DNA of 13,725 nt, taken from the NCBI RefSeq assembly GCF_946187255.1, contig NZ_CAMHRZ010000070.1, forward strand, positions 1-13,725, read 5' to 3'. The stretch's first letter is position 1. The number at the start of each line of letters is the position of its first letter. Below, piece after piece: positions 1 to 7,035 of the stretch. A model generated the notes under the pieces. It saw nothing but the letters and a program-made list of their open reading frames with translations. It had not been told where the DNA came from and did not search any database. A program made the position numbers and the translations under genes. The stretch comes from an uncultured Ruminococcus sp. GTDB lineage: Bacteria > Bacillota > Clostridia > Oscillospirales > Ruminococcaceae.

Positions 1-620
1 CCAACGATCTGCTCCTCAAAACCGGGAATGAACTGACCGCTGCCCAGCTCCAGATCAAAGTCCTCAGCCTTGCCGCCGTCAAAAGCAACATCGTCCTTGA
101 AGCCCTCGAAGTCGATCTTTACAGTATCGCCCATCTCAGCAGCTCTGTCATCAACAGTGATGATGCGGACATTCTTTTCTCTCAGCTCGTCAAGCTTCTT
201 CTGAACATCCTCGTCAGTTACAGCATTGACAACTTTTTCTACTTCTATACCCTTATAGTCCTTAACCTCGACCTCGGGCTTTGTGGTACACTTAGCCTTC
301 AGCTTAACGCCGTTCTCCTTGTTGATCTCGGAAACCTCAACCTCGGGAGCGCATACCAGCTCAAGACCGGACTCATCGATAGCGCCGTTGATAACAGGAG
401 CGTACAGCAGATTTATAGCATCCTCATAGAATACCTCAGCGCCGTACTCCTTCTCGATCAGCTTACGGGGAGCCTTGCCCTTACGGAAACCGGGCATTGC
501 GATGTTCTTTCTTGCCTTCAGGTAAGCCTTCTGCAGAGCGTCTTCAAAGTCCTTTGCGGGGATCTCGATCTCCAGCTCATAGCTGTTTGTACCTACGTTA
601 TTTGTAGCCTTTAAACTCAT
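1..620 (-). CDS. tig: Trigger factor, N-terminal part (3' end off window)
   Basis: Ribosome-associated chaperone with peptidyl-prolyl isomerase activity that binds nascent chains near the L23 exit site. My translation from the ATG at 618-620 reads without a stop to the window edge (about 206 residues); full-length trigger factors are usually 420-450, so the rest of the PPIase domain and the C-terminal arms are missing only because the window ends. The ribosome-binding signature GFRKGKAP lies at residues 44-51. The FKBP-like PPIase domain starts near residue 150 (GDTVKIDFEGF) and reaches the GSGQFIPGFEEQIVG stretch at the edge. The start is supported by a GGAGG at 630-634, 9 nt upstream. An extended -10 promoter lies directly upstream, so the gene appears to be transcribed independently of the metallophosphoesterase behind it. 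Confidence 0.95.
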   Translation of the reverse strand, partial: MSLKATNNVGTNSYELEIEIPAKDFEDALQKAYLKARKNIAMPGFRKGKAPRKLIEKEYGAEVFYEDAINLLYAPVINGAIDESGLELVCAPEVEVSEINKENGVKLKAKCTTKPEVEVKDYKGIEVEKVVNAVTDEDVQKKLDELREKNVRIITVDDRAAEMGDTVKIDFEGFKDDVAFDGGKAEDFDLELGSGQFIPGFEEQIV

Positions 621-655
621 TTTAGAATTCCTCCAAATTAAAATATATCTTTAAT

Positions 656-684
656 ATTATAGCATACTTTTCCCTGTATTTCCA
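656..684 (-). promoter_or_regulatory. Probable sigma-A promoter of tig
   Basis: Read on the minus strand there is a perfect TATAAT (-10, 656-661) preceded by TGC, giving an extended -10, and a TGGAAA -35-like hexamer (679-684) at 17-bp spacing. The predicted start near 649 gives a leader of about 30 nt containing the tig ribosome binding site. The -35 matches consensus at only 4 of 6 bases; the extended -10 compensates. It starts 8 nt past the metallophosphoesterase stop codon. Confidence 0.65.
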
Positions 685-692
685 GTGTTTTT

Positions 693-1403
693 TTATAAAT
701 TGTCACTTTGCACAATTTGGGTAATATCCAATGGGTCAAAATGCAAAAAATCACTTGATATCAATCGGTATTCGATACCGTCGTAAATCCCGTTGACGGC
801 ATACCCGTGAGACTTCCCGTGGAGATGCCCGTAGAATACCTTCCGCACCTTATGCTTATAAAGCACATCGAGTATCTCCAGGTTCCTGCTATCGCCGTAA
901 ACTGGCGGATAATGCAGGAAGACCACAGGTCTCAGTCCTGCCTTTTCAGCCGACTGTATCGACATATCAAGCCTTATGGCTTCCCTTGCTATAACCTTTG
1001 CACTTGCGGGCTCGGAATTGTCATTCACCCAGCCGCGGGTGCCGCAGATACCGATATCGCCAAAGGCGTAGTGATTATTTTGCAGCAGATGTATCGTATC
1101 AAAGCCGTGCTCATCAAAAAAGCGCTGCATTTTCGCAAGGGTGTCCCACCAGTAATCGTGGTTGCCCTTGGATATTATCTTAGTACCGTTCAGGCTGTTG
1201 AGGAACGCAAAATCCTTCTCCGCCTGTTTAAGGTCCATGCCCCATGAAAGATCTCCCGGAAGCACCACAACATCTTCGGGAGCGACCTTATCCTGCCAGT
1301 TTTTTTCAAGACGGTTGACATGGTCATCCCACCCGCCGAAAATATCCATAGGTTTGTTCGTGCCGAATGACAGGTGAAGATCAGCTATTGTAAATAATCT
1401 CAT
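693..1403 (-). CDS. Calcineurin-like metallophosphoesterase
   Basis: A 236-residue cytosolic protein of the binuclear-metal phosphoesterase superfamily. All canonical motifs are visible: D8-x-H10 at the N-terminus, GD (D51) in LPGDLSW, GNHD (N81-H82-D83), H163 in FLHYPP, and GHLHG (H192, H194) near the C-terminus. The length and motif spacing resemble COG1768-type predicted phosphohydrolases. The substrate cannot be read from sequence; the superfamily includes nucleotidases, cyclic-nucleotide phosphodiesterases and protein phosphatases. There is no signal peptide or membrane segment. The ATG is preceded by GGAGG only 4 nt away. The gene is divergent from the small DUF1540 gene, and the 88-bp gap contains a 13-bp dyad. 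I see no strong terminator after its TAA before the tig promoter. Confidence 0.88.
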   Translation of the reverse strand: MRLFTIADLHLSFGTNKPMDIFGGWDDHVNRLEKNWQDKVAPEDVVVLPGDLSWGMDLKQAEKDFAFLNSLNGTKIISKGNHDYWWDTLAKMQRFFDEHGFDTIHLLQNNHYAFGDIGICGTRGWVNDNSEPASAKVIAREAIRLDMSIQSAEKAGLRPVVFLHYPPVYGDSRNLEILDVLYKHKVRKVFYGHLHGKSHGYAVNGIYDGIEYRLISSDFLHFDPLDITQIVQSDNL

Positions 1404-1418
1404 ACAGCCTCCAAAAAA

Positions 1419-1431
1419 GGAAAATATTTCC
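1419..1431. promoter_or_regulatory. 13-bp dyad between divergent genes, possible operator
   Basis: GGAAA-ATA-TTTCC is a perfect inverted repeat with a 3-bp centre, midway between the metallophosphoesterase start and the DUF1540 start. Its symmetry and position would suit a regulator acting on either gene, but AT-rich dyads this short also occur by chance, and I found no convincing -35/-10 pair next to it on either strand. Confidence 0.2.
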
Positions 1432-1491
1432 GCTCATAATGTGATGCTTTCAGCAGATACTACCCTTACAAAACGAAAAGGAGTGATCCTC

Positions 1492-1665
1492 ATGGAAAAG
1501 GAAAAGATCTGCGGAATACACTGTGATGTGGAGAACTGTGTCCACAATCAGAACGGCTGCGAATGTACCGCAGGCAGGATACAGGTGTGCGGCACCTGCA
1601 CTGACCCCAACTGCTGTGATGAAACAGTCTGTAAGACCTTCAAGCCATGTGACGGCTGTCACTGA
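1492..1665 (+). CDS. DUF1540 domain protein, Cys-rich, 57 aa
   Basis: The only plus-strand gene recognised. The open frame begins at 1441, but the ATG at 1492 is chosen because AAAAGGAG (1477-1484) sits about 7 nt upstream and the translation from there starts directly with the conserved domain. The 57-residue product contains 12 cysteines (positions 7, 11, 16, 23, 25, 33, 36, 41, 42, 47, 53, 56), in the order CxxxC, CxxxxC, CxC, CxxC, CC. The C-terminal pattern DETVCKTF matches the ETxCxTF end of DUF1540, and the pattern C-x-A-x-x-I-x-V is present as CTAGRIQV. DUF1540 proteins are small clostridial and bacillar proteins of unknown function; metal binding is commonly suspected because of the cysteines. 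It has no signal peptide. It stands alone, between a divergent phosphoesterase and convergent thrC. Confidence 0.85.
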   Translation: MEKEKICGIHCDVENCVHNQNGCECTAGRIQVCGTCTDPNCCDETVCKTFKPCDGCH

Positions 1666-1687
1666 CAAATATCCTCTGACAAACAGC

Positions 1688-1706
1688 ACCGCCCATTACG
1701 GGCGGT
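1688..1706. terminator. Hairpin between convergent DUF1540 gene and thrC
   Basis: ACCGCCC-ATTAC-GGGCGGT forms a perfect 7-bp GC-rich stem with a 5-nt loop, 22 nt after the DUF1540 stop and 105 nt past the thrC stop. Its position between convergent genes suits a bidirectional terminator. However the tract after it is only modestly T-rich on the plus strand (ACATACATTTTA) and poor on the minus strand, so it may be a weak or Rho-assisted terminator. Confidence 0.45.
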
Positions 1707-1811
1707 ACATACATTTTATGACATATCTTTTCATCCGCACCGTCCCCGCTGATGAATATATCATCCGTTATGCGGGCATAGCACGGAAAAGCTCACTGCC
1801 GCTTGTTTATA

Positions 1812-3305
1812 TCACTTTACGTTCAGTGCTCTGAATACAAAGTCCTTCATCTCGTCCTTTGCGATAACTTCGGAGAAGCGTACCTCCTTGTTCTTAAGGG
1901 ATGCAAGAGAAGCGGGAACAGGCATACCCGATGCCTCACCCAGTTCCTCAACGAGAGTGAACTCGTCGCTGCCAGTATCCTTGCCCAGTGCGCTGAGTAC
2001 GGAGCCCGAGAACTTATAGGGGCTTGCGGTGGAAGCGATGACTGTCTTGGTCTTGTCGCCTGTTGCCTTTACATACTCCTCGTATACCGATACTGCAACT
2101 GCGGTATGAGTATCGCAGGTGTAGGAATACTTATCGTAATACTCCTTGATAGTAGCCTTTGTCTTGGCATCGTCGCAGCAGCCTGCATAGAATTCCTCTG
2201 CAAGCACAGCCTTGACTGCGTCTGTTACCTCATATCTGCCTTCGCTCGCCAGCTTGCCGAACCACTCTCTGATCTGAGCGTCGTTCTCGCCGCAGAGATG
2301 ATACAGCAGTCTTTCAAGGTTGGAGGATATGAGTATATCCATAGAAGGCGATATAGTTGCATAGAACTGTCTGTTCCTGTCGTATACGCCTGTCTTGATG
2401 AAATCGGTAAGTACATTGTTGGAGTTGGAAGCGCAGATCAGCTTGTTTACGGGGATACCCATCTTCTTTGCATAGTAGCCTGCCAGGATATTGCCGAAGT
2501 TGCCTGTGGGAACAACGATATTGATCTTGTCGCCCTCATTGATCTCGCCGTCTTTCAGCAGCTGTGCGTAGCTGGATACATAGTAGATTATCTGCGGTGC
2601 AAGTCTGCCCCAGTTGATGGAGTTTGCAGAGGAGAACATCATGCCGTTCTCTGCCAGCTTCTCACCGATCTCCTTATTGGTGAATATAGCCTTAACGCCG
2701 TTCTGTGCATCGTCAAAGTTGCCCTTGATAGCGCACACGCCCACGTTCTGACCCTCCTGAGTGGTCATCTGCTTCTTCTGCATTGCGGAAACGCCGTTAT
2801 CGGGATAGAATACCAGTATCTCTGTACCGGGAACATCCTTGAAGCCCTCCAGTGCTGCCTTGCCGGTATCGCCCGAAGTAGCCACAAGTATAACTACCTT
2901 CTTGTCCAGGTTTATCTTCTTGGTCGCTGTTGTCAGCAGATAAGGAAGTATCTGCAGTGCCATATCCTTGAATGCACAGGTAGGACCGTGCCAGAGTTCG
3001 AGCATATAGGTACCGTCAAACAGGTGTGCAAGCTCTGCTATATTATCGGTATCAAAGTTCCTGGTATTGTAAGCGCCCTCTACACAGTAGCGTATCTCAG
3101 CTTCGGTATAATCGGTGAGGAACTTCGAGAATACGAAAAACGCTCTTTCAGCGTAGGTCATATCACCCAGCTTCTTTATATCCTCCATAGAGATCGAAGG
3201 TATCTCGGAAGGAACGAACAGACCGCCGTCCTCGGAGATGCCCTGTGCGATAGCCTGTGCGGATGTAACATTTACATCACTGTTTCTTGTACTTCTGTAA
3301 AACAT
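1812..3305 (-). CDS. thrC: Threonine synthase
   Basis: PLP-dependent enzyme converting O-phosphohomoserine to threonine and phosphate, the last step of threonine synthesis. The 497-residue length fits the long bacterial/fungal type of ThrC. The N-terminus (MFYRSTR, then QGISEDGGLFVP) is typical. The PLP lysine is K113 in the HGPTCAFKD motif, the phosphate-binding loop is TSGDTGKAA (about 143-151), and VPTGNFGNILAGYYAKKMG is the conserved central motif. The ATG at 3303-3305 has only a modest AAGGG about 10 nt upstream. A 43-nt gap separates it from yraN, and a possible promoter lies there, so it may be transcribed separately from, or as the tail of, the lepB-rbgA-rnhB-yraN operon. No threonine attenuator is visible in the short upstream gap. 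Confidence 0.96.
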   Translation of the reverse strand: MFYRSTRNSDVNVTSAQAIAQGISEDGGLFVPSEIPSISMEDIKKLGDMTYAERAFFVFSKFLTDYTEAEIRYCVEGAYNTRNFDTDNIAELAHLFDGTYMLELWHGPTCAFKDMALQILPYLLTTATKKINLDKKVVILVATSGDTGKAALEGFKDVPGTEILVFYPDNGVSAMQKKQMTTQEGQNVGVCAIKGNFDDAQNGVKAIFTNKEIGEKLAENGMMFSSANSINWGRLAPQIIYYVSSYAQLLKDGEINEGDKINIVVPTGNFGNILAGYYAKKMGIPVNKLICASNSNNVLTDFIKTGVYDRNRQFYATISPSMDILISSNLERLLYHLCGENDAQIREWFGKLASEGRYEVTDAVKAVLAEEFYAGCCDDAKTKATIKEYYDKYSYTCDTHTAVAVSVYEEYVKATGDKTKTVIASTASPYKFSGSVLSALGKDTGSDEFTLVEELGEASGMPVPASLASLKNKEVRFSEVIAKDEMKDFVFRALNVK

Positions 3306-3322
3306 AAAACAACAACCCTTCT

Positions 3323-3352
3323 ATTATATTACCCTTTATCGGGATTTTTCAC
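3323..3352 (-). promoter_or_regulatory. Possible thrC promoter overlapping the yraN stop
   Basis: On the minus strand a perfect TATAAT (3323-3328) has GTGAAA (3347-3352, 4 of 6 consensus) 18 bp upstream, overlapping the yraN TGA. Against it: the expected start near 3316 would leave a leader of only about 11 nt and cut through the AAGGG ribosome binding site. A start a few bases further upstream, or read-through from the operon, would be needed. Confidence 0.35.
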
Positions 3353-3726
3353 TTGATGCTTGCATTGAACGCAGAACGGTAATACCTGAAGTATACCACT
3401 CTGCCGTTGATATGATGTATGACAGCAAGATCAAACCTGCAAAATGCCTTGATCTTGTTTTTATGCAGATAATTATTGGCTGTCATCAGCAGCCTTTTCT
3501 TTTTGGTATACGACAGTGCGGATTCTCCGCTGGTGAAAGCATTGGTCTTGCGGGTCTTCACCTCGACGAATGCGACCACATTTTCCTTGCGGGCGATAAT
3601 ATCTATCTCTCCGCCTTTGATCGTATAGTTGCGGCACAGTATCTCATAGCCGTTCTCCGAAAGATGGCGGCAGACATAGTCCTCACCTATATCCCCGATG
3701 CTACGGCTTGTCTGCTCGTTTAGCAT
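3349..3726 (-). CDS. yraN: YraN / UPF0102 family predicted nuclease
   Basis: A 125-residue protein of the UPF0102 family, which has a restriction-endonuclease-like (Holliday-junction-resolvase-like) fold and no settled physiological role. Visible family motifs are GDIGEDYVCRHL near the N-terminus (E15), KGGEIDIIAR (D42) and VAFVEVKTRK (E55, K57); together these are the expected metal-binding and catalytic residues of the fold. The length is typical. The ATG (3724-3726) lies inside the end of rnhB, overlapping it by 26 nt, and no good ribosome binding site precedes it, so translation is probably coupled to rnhB. The rnhB-yraN pairing is common across bacteria, which supports both calls. Confidence 0.9.
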   Translation of the reverse strand: MLNEQTSRSIGDIGEDYVCRHLSENGYEILCRNYTIKGGEIDIIARKENVVAFVEVKTRKTNAFTSGESALSYTKKKRLLMTANNYLHKNKIKAFCRFDLAVIHHINGRVVYFRYYRSAFNASIK

Positions 3727-4324
3727 AGTATTTTTTCAAAAACGAGGGGCGGTGTATCGGGCTTTCGCCGTACTGATCTATCATCTGATAGTGCAGCTTC
3801 GTCCCGTAGCCCTTATGCTTTTCAAACTGCCATTCGGGATACTTCTTGGCCATTTCCAGCATATACCTGTCCCTTGCGACCTTGGCAAGTATGGAAGCCG
3901 CCGCTATCGCCTGAGACTGGGCATCGCCCTTTACCACCGCTATGGCATCACATTCCAGCTTCGGAGTCTTGTTGCCGTCAATAAGACAGACATCGGGCTT
4001 CAGCTTCATGGCTTCCACAGAACGCTTCATGGCGAGCATAGCGCAGTTCAGGATATTGATATCCTCTATCTCCTTGACGGTGGCGCACTGAATGGAAAAA
4101 TCCAGCGCCTTGTCAACTATCTCGTCAAAAAGCTCCTCACGCTTTTTGGCCGTCAGCTTTTTGCTGTCGTTGATGCCCTCTATCACTGTATCCTTATCGA
4201 ATATCACCGCCGCCGCAAATACATCGCCTGCCAGCGGTCCTCTGCCTGCTTCATCGCATCCGCAGACTACATTATACTTATCGCGATAGGTGTTATCAAA
4301 TTCACTGAGTGTCACTGATCTCAC
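3701..4324 (-). CDS. rnhB: Ribonuclease HII (start probably at the second GTG, 4315)
   Basis: Cleaves the RNA strand of RNA/DNA hybrids and single ribonucleotides embedded in DNA. The family signature CDEAGRGPLAG is at residues 23-33, and the four catalytic acids are visible as D24, E25, D116 (LIDG) and D134 (KGDAQSQAIAAAS). The C-terminal HKGYGTKLHYQMIDQYG block is also typical. The longest frame is 207 residues from a GTG at 4324 that overlaps the rbgA stop in a GTGA. The AAGGGG formed by the end of rbgA directly abuts that GTG, so it cannot serve it. The next in-frame GTG (4313-4315) is 8 nt from AAGGGG, which is ideal, and gives a 204-residue protein. All catalytic residues are kept either way. 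Part of the lepB-rbgA-rnhB-yraN operon. Confidence 0.96.
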   Translation of the reverse strand: MRSVTLSEFDNTYRDKYNVVCGCDEAGRGPLAGDVFAAAVIFDKDTVIEGINDSKKLTAKKREELFDEIVDKALDFSIQCATVKEIEDINILNCAMLAMKRSVEAMKLKPDVCLIDGNKTPKLECDAIAVVKGDAQSQAIAAASILAKVARDRYMLEMAKKYPEWQFEKHKGYGTKLHYQMIDQYGESPIHRPSFLKKYYAKRADKP

Positions 4325-5214
4325 CCCTTCGGTCTTTCCAGCGATAGCCTGCCAAGCTTGCCGCCGCGAAATTCATCCAGCACAGTGCCTGCGGCACGTT
4401 CGGTATTTATCTCGCCGCCCGATATGAGGAAGCCGCGCTTCCTGCCCACACGTTCAAGTATCTCATACCCCTTGACGCAGCCCTGCATCTCATCCATCGG
4501 TTCGGGCAGATCATCAAGAGATATCCCGTAGCGCTCGGTGAGAAGCTCGGGGTAGTTCTCATTGAGATACTCCAGCAGTCTGCACGCGAGATATTCGGTA
4601 TCCAGTATAACATCCTTGACAGCACCCGTAAATGCCAGCCTTTCGCCCACCAGCTTATCATCGAACTTAGGCCACAGAACTCCCGGCATATCCAGCAGCT
4701 CAAAGCCCTCTTCGAGAGCCACCCACTGCTTGCCGCGAGTAACACCGGGTCTGTCCTCGACCTTTGCCAGCTTTGCGCCCGCCAGCCTGTTTATAAACGA
4801 GGATTTGCCCACATTGGGTATCCCCACGATCATTATCCTTATGGGTCTGCCCGTCATGCCCTTTGTGTCCCATCTGGCTATCTGTTCAGCCAGCAGTTCC
4901 TTCAATACGGGATAGAATTTATTAACGTTCCTGCCGCTGCGGCAGTCAGTCGCCAGTGCGGGTATCCCCTGCCTTTTATAGCTCTCTATCCACATGGAAG
5001 TCACATCGGGGTCAGCGGAATCAGCCTTGTTCAGCAGCACCATCCTCGGCTTGCTGCCGCATATCTTCTTTATCTCGGGATTGCGGCTCGAAAACGGTAT
5101 CCTCGCATCCGTGATCTCCACCACCGCATCCACCAGTTTAAGGTTTGATGCCATGATGCGCCGTGTTTTTGCCATGTGACCCGGAAACCACTGTACCTTT
5201 GCAGCCTCACTCAC
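4321..5214 (-). CDS. rbgA: Ribosome biogenesis GTPase RbgA (YlqF)
   Basis: Circularly permuted GTPase needed for a late step of 50S subunit assembly in Firmicutes. The 297-residue protein begins with VQWFPGHMAKT, the family hallmark. The GTPase motifs come in permuted order: G4 NKAD at 62-65, then G1 GIPNVGKSS at 131-139, G2 around PGVTRGKQW (156-164), and G3 DMPG at 175-178. The C-terminal RNA-binding region follows. The start is a GTG (5212-5214) preceded by AAAGGAGG with 8-nt spacing. It lies 19 nt after the second signal peptidase gene and just touches rnhB. The rplS-(lepB)-rbgA-rnhB neighbourhood is conserved in Firmicutes and fits its 50S role, since L19 is encoded nearby. Confidence 0.96.
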   Translation of the reverse strand: MSEAAKVQWFPGHMAKTRRIMASNLKLVDAVVEITDARIPFSSRNPEIKKICGSKPRMVLLNKADSADPDVTSMWIESYKRQGIPALATDCRSGRNVNKFYPVLKELLAEQIARWDTKGMTGRPIRIMIVGIPNVGKSSFINRLAGAKLAKVEDRPGVTRGKQWVALEEGFELLDMPGVLWPKFDDKLVGERLAFTGAVKDVILDTEYLACRLLEYLNENYPELLTERYGISLDDLPEPMDEMQGCVKGYEILERVGRKRGFLISGGEINTERAAGTVLDEFRGGKLGRLSLERPKG

Positions 5215-5233
5215 ACGAACCGCCTCCTTTCAC

Positions 5234-5809
5234 TTACTTTACCTTACCTATCTTTGCACGCTGTGAATGGAACCTCCAGATCACCTTGCCGATGATCTCG
5301 TCCTCTTTCACCATGCCGAAAGCTCTGCTGTCCTGTGAATGGTCACGGTTGTCCCCCATCAGGAACACGCAGTTCTCGGGCACGATATATTCAAACAGCT
5401 TCCTGTTATCGTCGTAATAATCCATATCATACCTGCACATATTGTTCAGCGCATGATACTTGATATAGTCCTCTTTGATGACCTTTCCGTCAACAGCTAC
5501 GGTATGCGTATTATAGTTGATCGTAACTATCTGCCCTTCGACAGCTATGACACGCTTTACTATCAGCTTGTCCAGTGCGGTGCTGTCACAGATAACTATA
5601 TCCCCCTCTTTGGGATGGTAGAACAATCCCACTGACAGCAGCCTGTCACGGTCGTACAGTGTGTCCTCCATAGAAACGCCGTCAACTCTGACACCGTTGA
5701 CCAGAAAGGTGAACACCAGCAGCACCGCCAGCACCGCAGTCAAAAAGCCTGACGCACTGTCCAGGATATCACGGGAATGTTCCCTCACCCGCGACAACAA
5801 GCCCCTCAT
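5234..5809 (-). CDS. lepB: Type I signal peptidase (second of a tandem pair)
   Basis: Membrane-bound serine/lysine protease that removes signal peptides from secreted proteins. It has 191 residues: a short cytosolic N-terminus, one transmembrane helix (about residues 21-38, FLTAVLAVLLVFTFLVNG), then the extracytoplasmic catalytic domain. Catalytic Ser46 is in VDGVSMEDTL (box B) and catalytic Lys85 in LIVKRVIAVEG (box D). The box E motif reads MGDNRDHSQDSRAFG. The ATG follows the TGA of the upstream paralogue after 2 nt and has no clear ribosome binding site, so coupled translation is likely. The product is clearly paralogous to the upstream protein but diverged in the middle (HALNNMCRYDMDYYDDNRK), so it may differ in substrate preference; that is inference. 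Confidence 0.95.
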   Translation of the reverse strand: MRGLLSRVREHSRDILDSASGFLTAVLAVLLVFTFLVNGVRVDGVSMEDTLYDRDRLLSVGLFYHPKEGDIVICDSTALDKLIVKRVIAVEGQIVTINYNTHTVAVDGKVIKEDYIKYHALNNMCRYDMDYYDDNRKLFEYIVPENCVFLMGDNRDHSQDSRAFGMVKEDEIIGKVIWRFHSQRAKIGKVK

Positions 5810-5811
5810 GG

Positions 5812-6516
5812 TCAGCTGATCTTGCCGATCTTATTCAGAGGATATATCCTGAACACCGCCTTGCCCATGATCTCATCCTCAGGAACGTATCCTATCGTTC
5901 TGCTGTCCTTAGAGTCATTGCGGTTATCGCCCATGACGAATACCGTATCCTCAGGCACCTCATATTCATACTCACCGGGTGCAACACACCACATCGGGCT
6001 GAAATAGCCGTCATCGCGCATTATCTCCTTGATATGATCGTTGGAGATGACCTCACCGTTGACATATACATGGTTCTCGTTATAATTGATATGCACCACA
6101 TCGCCCTCAACGCCGATAACGCGCTTGATAAGTATCTTATCCGCCACAGAGCTGTTGATGACCACGATATCATCCCGTTCGGGAGTATAATTGACGTGCT
6201 TCATTATGAGCCTGTCCTGATCTACAAGGGTATTGTTCATGGAGCTACCGTCCACCATAACTATCCTGAATATGAATATAAACACCAGCTGAACTATCAG
6301 CATCGCAAACACGAAGGACTCTGCCCATTCCAGCAGCTCGTTCTTCAGATTAAACGGCTCATGTTCCTTGATATCATCGGGAGCGGCATCGCTTGCCGTT
6401 TTGATATCCTCCTCGCTCACCTTAGCCTCCGCAGACTTGTCCTCTGTCGTATTCTCTGCGATATCAACGCCTTCGTTTGTTTCTTCTTCCTTGATCTTGT
6501 CATTAATATCACTCAT
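5812..6516 (-). CDS. lepB: Type I signal peptidase with acidic N-terminal extension
   Basis: A second signal peptidase I, 234 residues, first gene of the operon. Its catalytic part aligns along its length with the neighbouring paralogue: Ser92 in VDGSSMNNTL, Lys131 in ILIKRVIGVEG, and MGDNRNDSKDSRTIG as box E. A single transmembrane helix lies at about residues 67-88. It differs in a roughly 60-residue cytosolic N-terminal tail rich in Asp and Glu (about 20 acidic residues in the first 60, only 7 Lys and no Arg), which looks disordered. The ATG is supported by AGAGGT 8 nt upstream, and a strong promoter lies 50 nt further back, so the tail is probably really translated. Its function is unknown; an interaction or positioning role is a guess. 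Confidence 0.94.
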   Translation of the reverse strand: MSDINDKIKEEETNEGVDIAENTTEDKSAEAKVSEEDIKTASDAAPDDIKEHEPFNLKNELLEWAESFVFAMLIVQLVFIFIFRIVMVDGSSMNNTLVDQDRLIMKHVNYTPERDDIVVINSSVADKILIKRVIGVEGDVVHINYNENHVYVNGEVISNDHIKEIMRDDGYFSPMWCVAPGEYEYEVPEDTVFVMGDNRNDSKDSRTIGYVPEDEIMGKAVFRIYPLNKIGKIS

Positions 6517-6565
6517 GATCTGTTACCTCTTTTCTTTATGGATACAAAATCCCCATATACATTAT

Positions 6566-6594
6566 ATTATAACAAATCAAACCGAAAATTACAA
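6566..6594 (-). promoter_or_regulatory. Promoter of the lepB-lepB-rbgA-rnhB-yraN operon
   Basis: On the minus strand TTGTAA (-35, 6589-6594) and a perfect TATAAT (-10, 6566-6571) are separated by exactly 17 bp, with TG one base before the -10 (extended -10). The expected start near 6559 gives a leader of about 42 nt that contains the AGAGGT site of the first signal peptidase gene. It lies downstream of the rplS terminator, so this operon can be expressed independently of rplS. Confidence 0.8.
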
Positions 6595-6639
6595 GGGCTT
6601 TTTCAAAAAAAATGTATTTGTACGCACATTGTTAACCTT

Positions 6640-6676
6640 TTTATAAATAAAAAGAGCCGACATAAGCCGACTCTTT
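6640..6676 (-). terminator. Intrinsic terminator of rplS
   Basis: On the minus strand AAAGAGTCGG-CTTATG-TCGGCTCTTT forms a 10-bp stem including two G-U pairs with a 6-nt loop (6651-6676). It is followed by the T-rich tract TTTATTTATAA. It starts 14 nt after the rplS stop codon. Confidence 0.85.
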
Positions 6677-6689
6677 CTTACAGGATGAA

Positions 6690-7031
6690 TTATCTTGCTT
6701 CCTTGACCTTAGCTGCCTTACCAACTCTGTCACGGAGATAGTACAGCTTAGCTCTGCGGACTTTACCGCTTCTTACTACCTCTACCTTTGCAACAGCAGG
6801 TGAATGTACGGGGAATACTCTCTCGATACCGCAGCCGTGTGCCACTCTTCTTACAGTGAAGGTCTCGCTGATGCCGCCGTGCTTCTTGGCGATAACAGTA
6901 CCCTCAAATACCTGTATTCTGGACTTGTCACCCTCGGTGATCTGTACGTGTACCTTTACGGTATCACCTACGTTAACTACGGGTGCATCCTTCTTCATGC
7001 TTGCCTGTGCGATCTGCTTTAAAGCGTCCAC
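6690..7031 (-). CDS. rplS: 50S ribosomal protein L19
   Basis: Large-subunit protein at the 30S-50S interface. The 113-residue product has the family pattern: PVVNVGDTVKVHV near the N-terminus, GDKSRIQVFEGTVIAKKHGG, FTVRRVAHGCGIERVFPVHSP, and the basic C-terminal segment KVRRAKLYYLRDRVGKAAKVKE. The start is a GTG (7029-7031) with AAAGGAGG 8 nt upstream; the next upstream codons carry no better start. It is a single-gene unit with its own promoter, a long structured leader and its own terminator, consistent with autoregulation by the ribosomal protein. Confidence 0.98.
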   Translation of the reverse strand: MDALKQIAQASMKKDAPVVNVGDTVKVHVQITEGDKSRIQVFEGTVIAKKHGGISETFTVRRVAHGCGIERVFPVHSPAVAKVEVVRSGKVRRAKLYYLRDRVGKAAKVKEAR

Positions 7032-7035
7032 TTTA

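Noticed and set aside
1441..1491. N-terminal extension of the DUF1540 protein (17 extra residues)
   Set aside because: The extension would run through the AAAAGGAG ribosome binding site, and the conserved domain begins right after the ATG at 1492.
1745..1776. Nested inverted repeat CCCGC...GCGGG around GATGA-ATATA-TCATC after thrC
   Set aside because: The stem is interrupted by mismatched internal bases and has no T tract on either side, so I do not call it a terminator.
1803..3356. 517-codon plus-strand open frame opposite thrC
   Set aside because: It is antisense to an unambiguous threonine synthase, and its translation is Cys/Leu/Tyr-rich with no recognisable motif. It arises from codon bias on the other strand.
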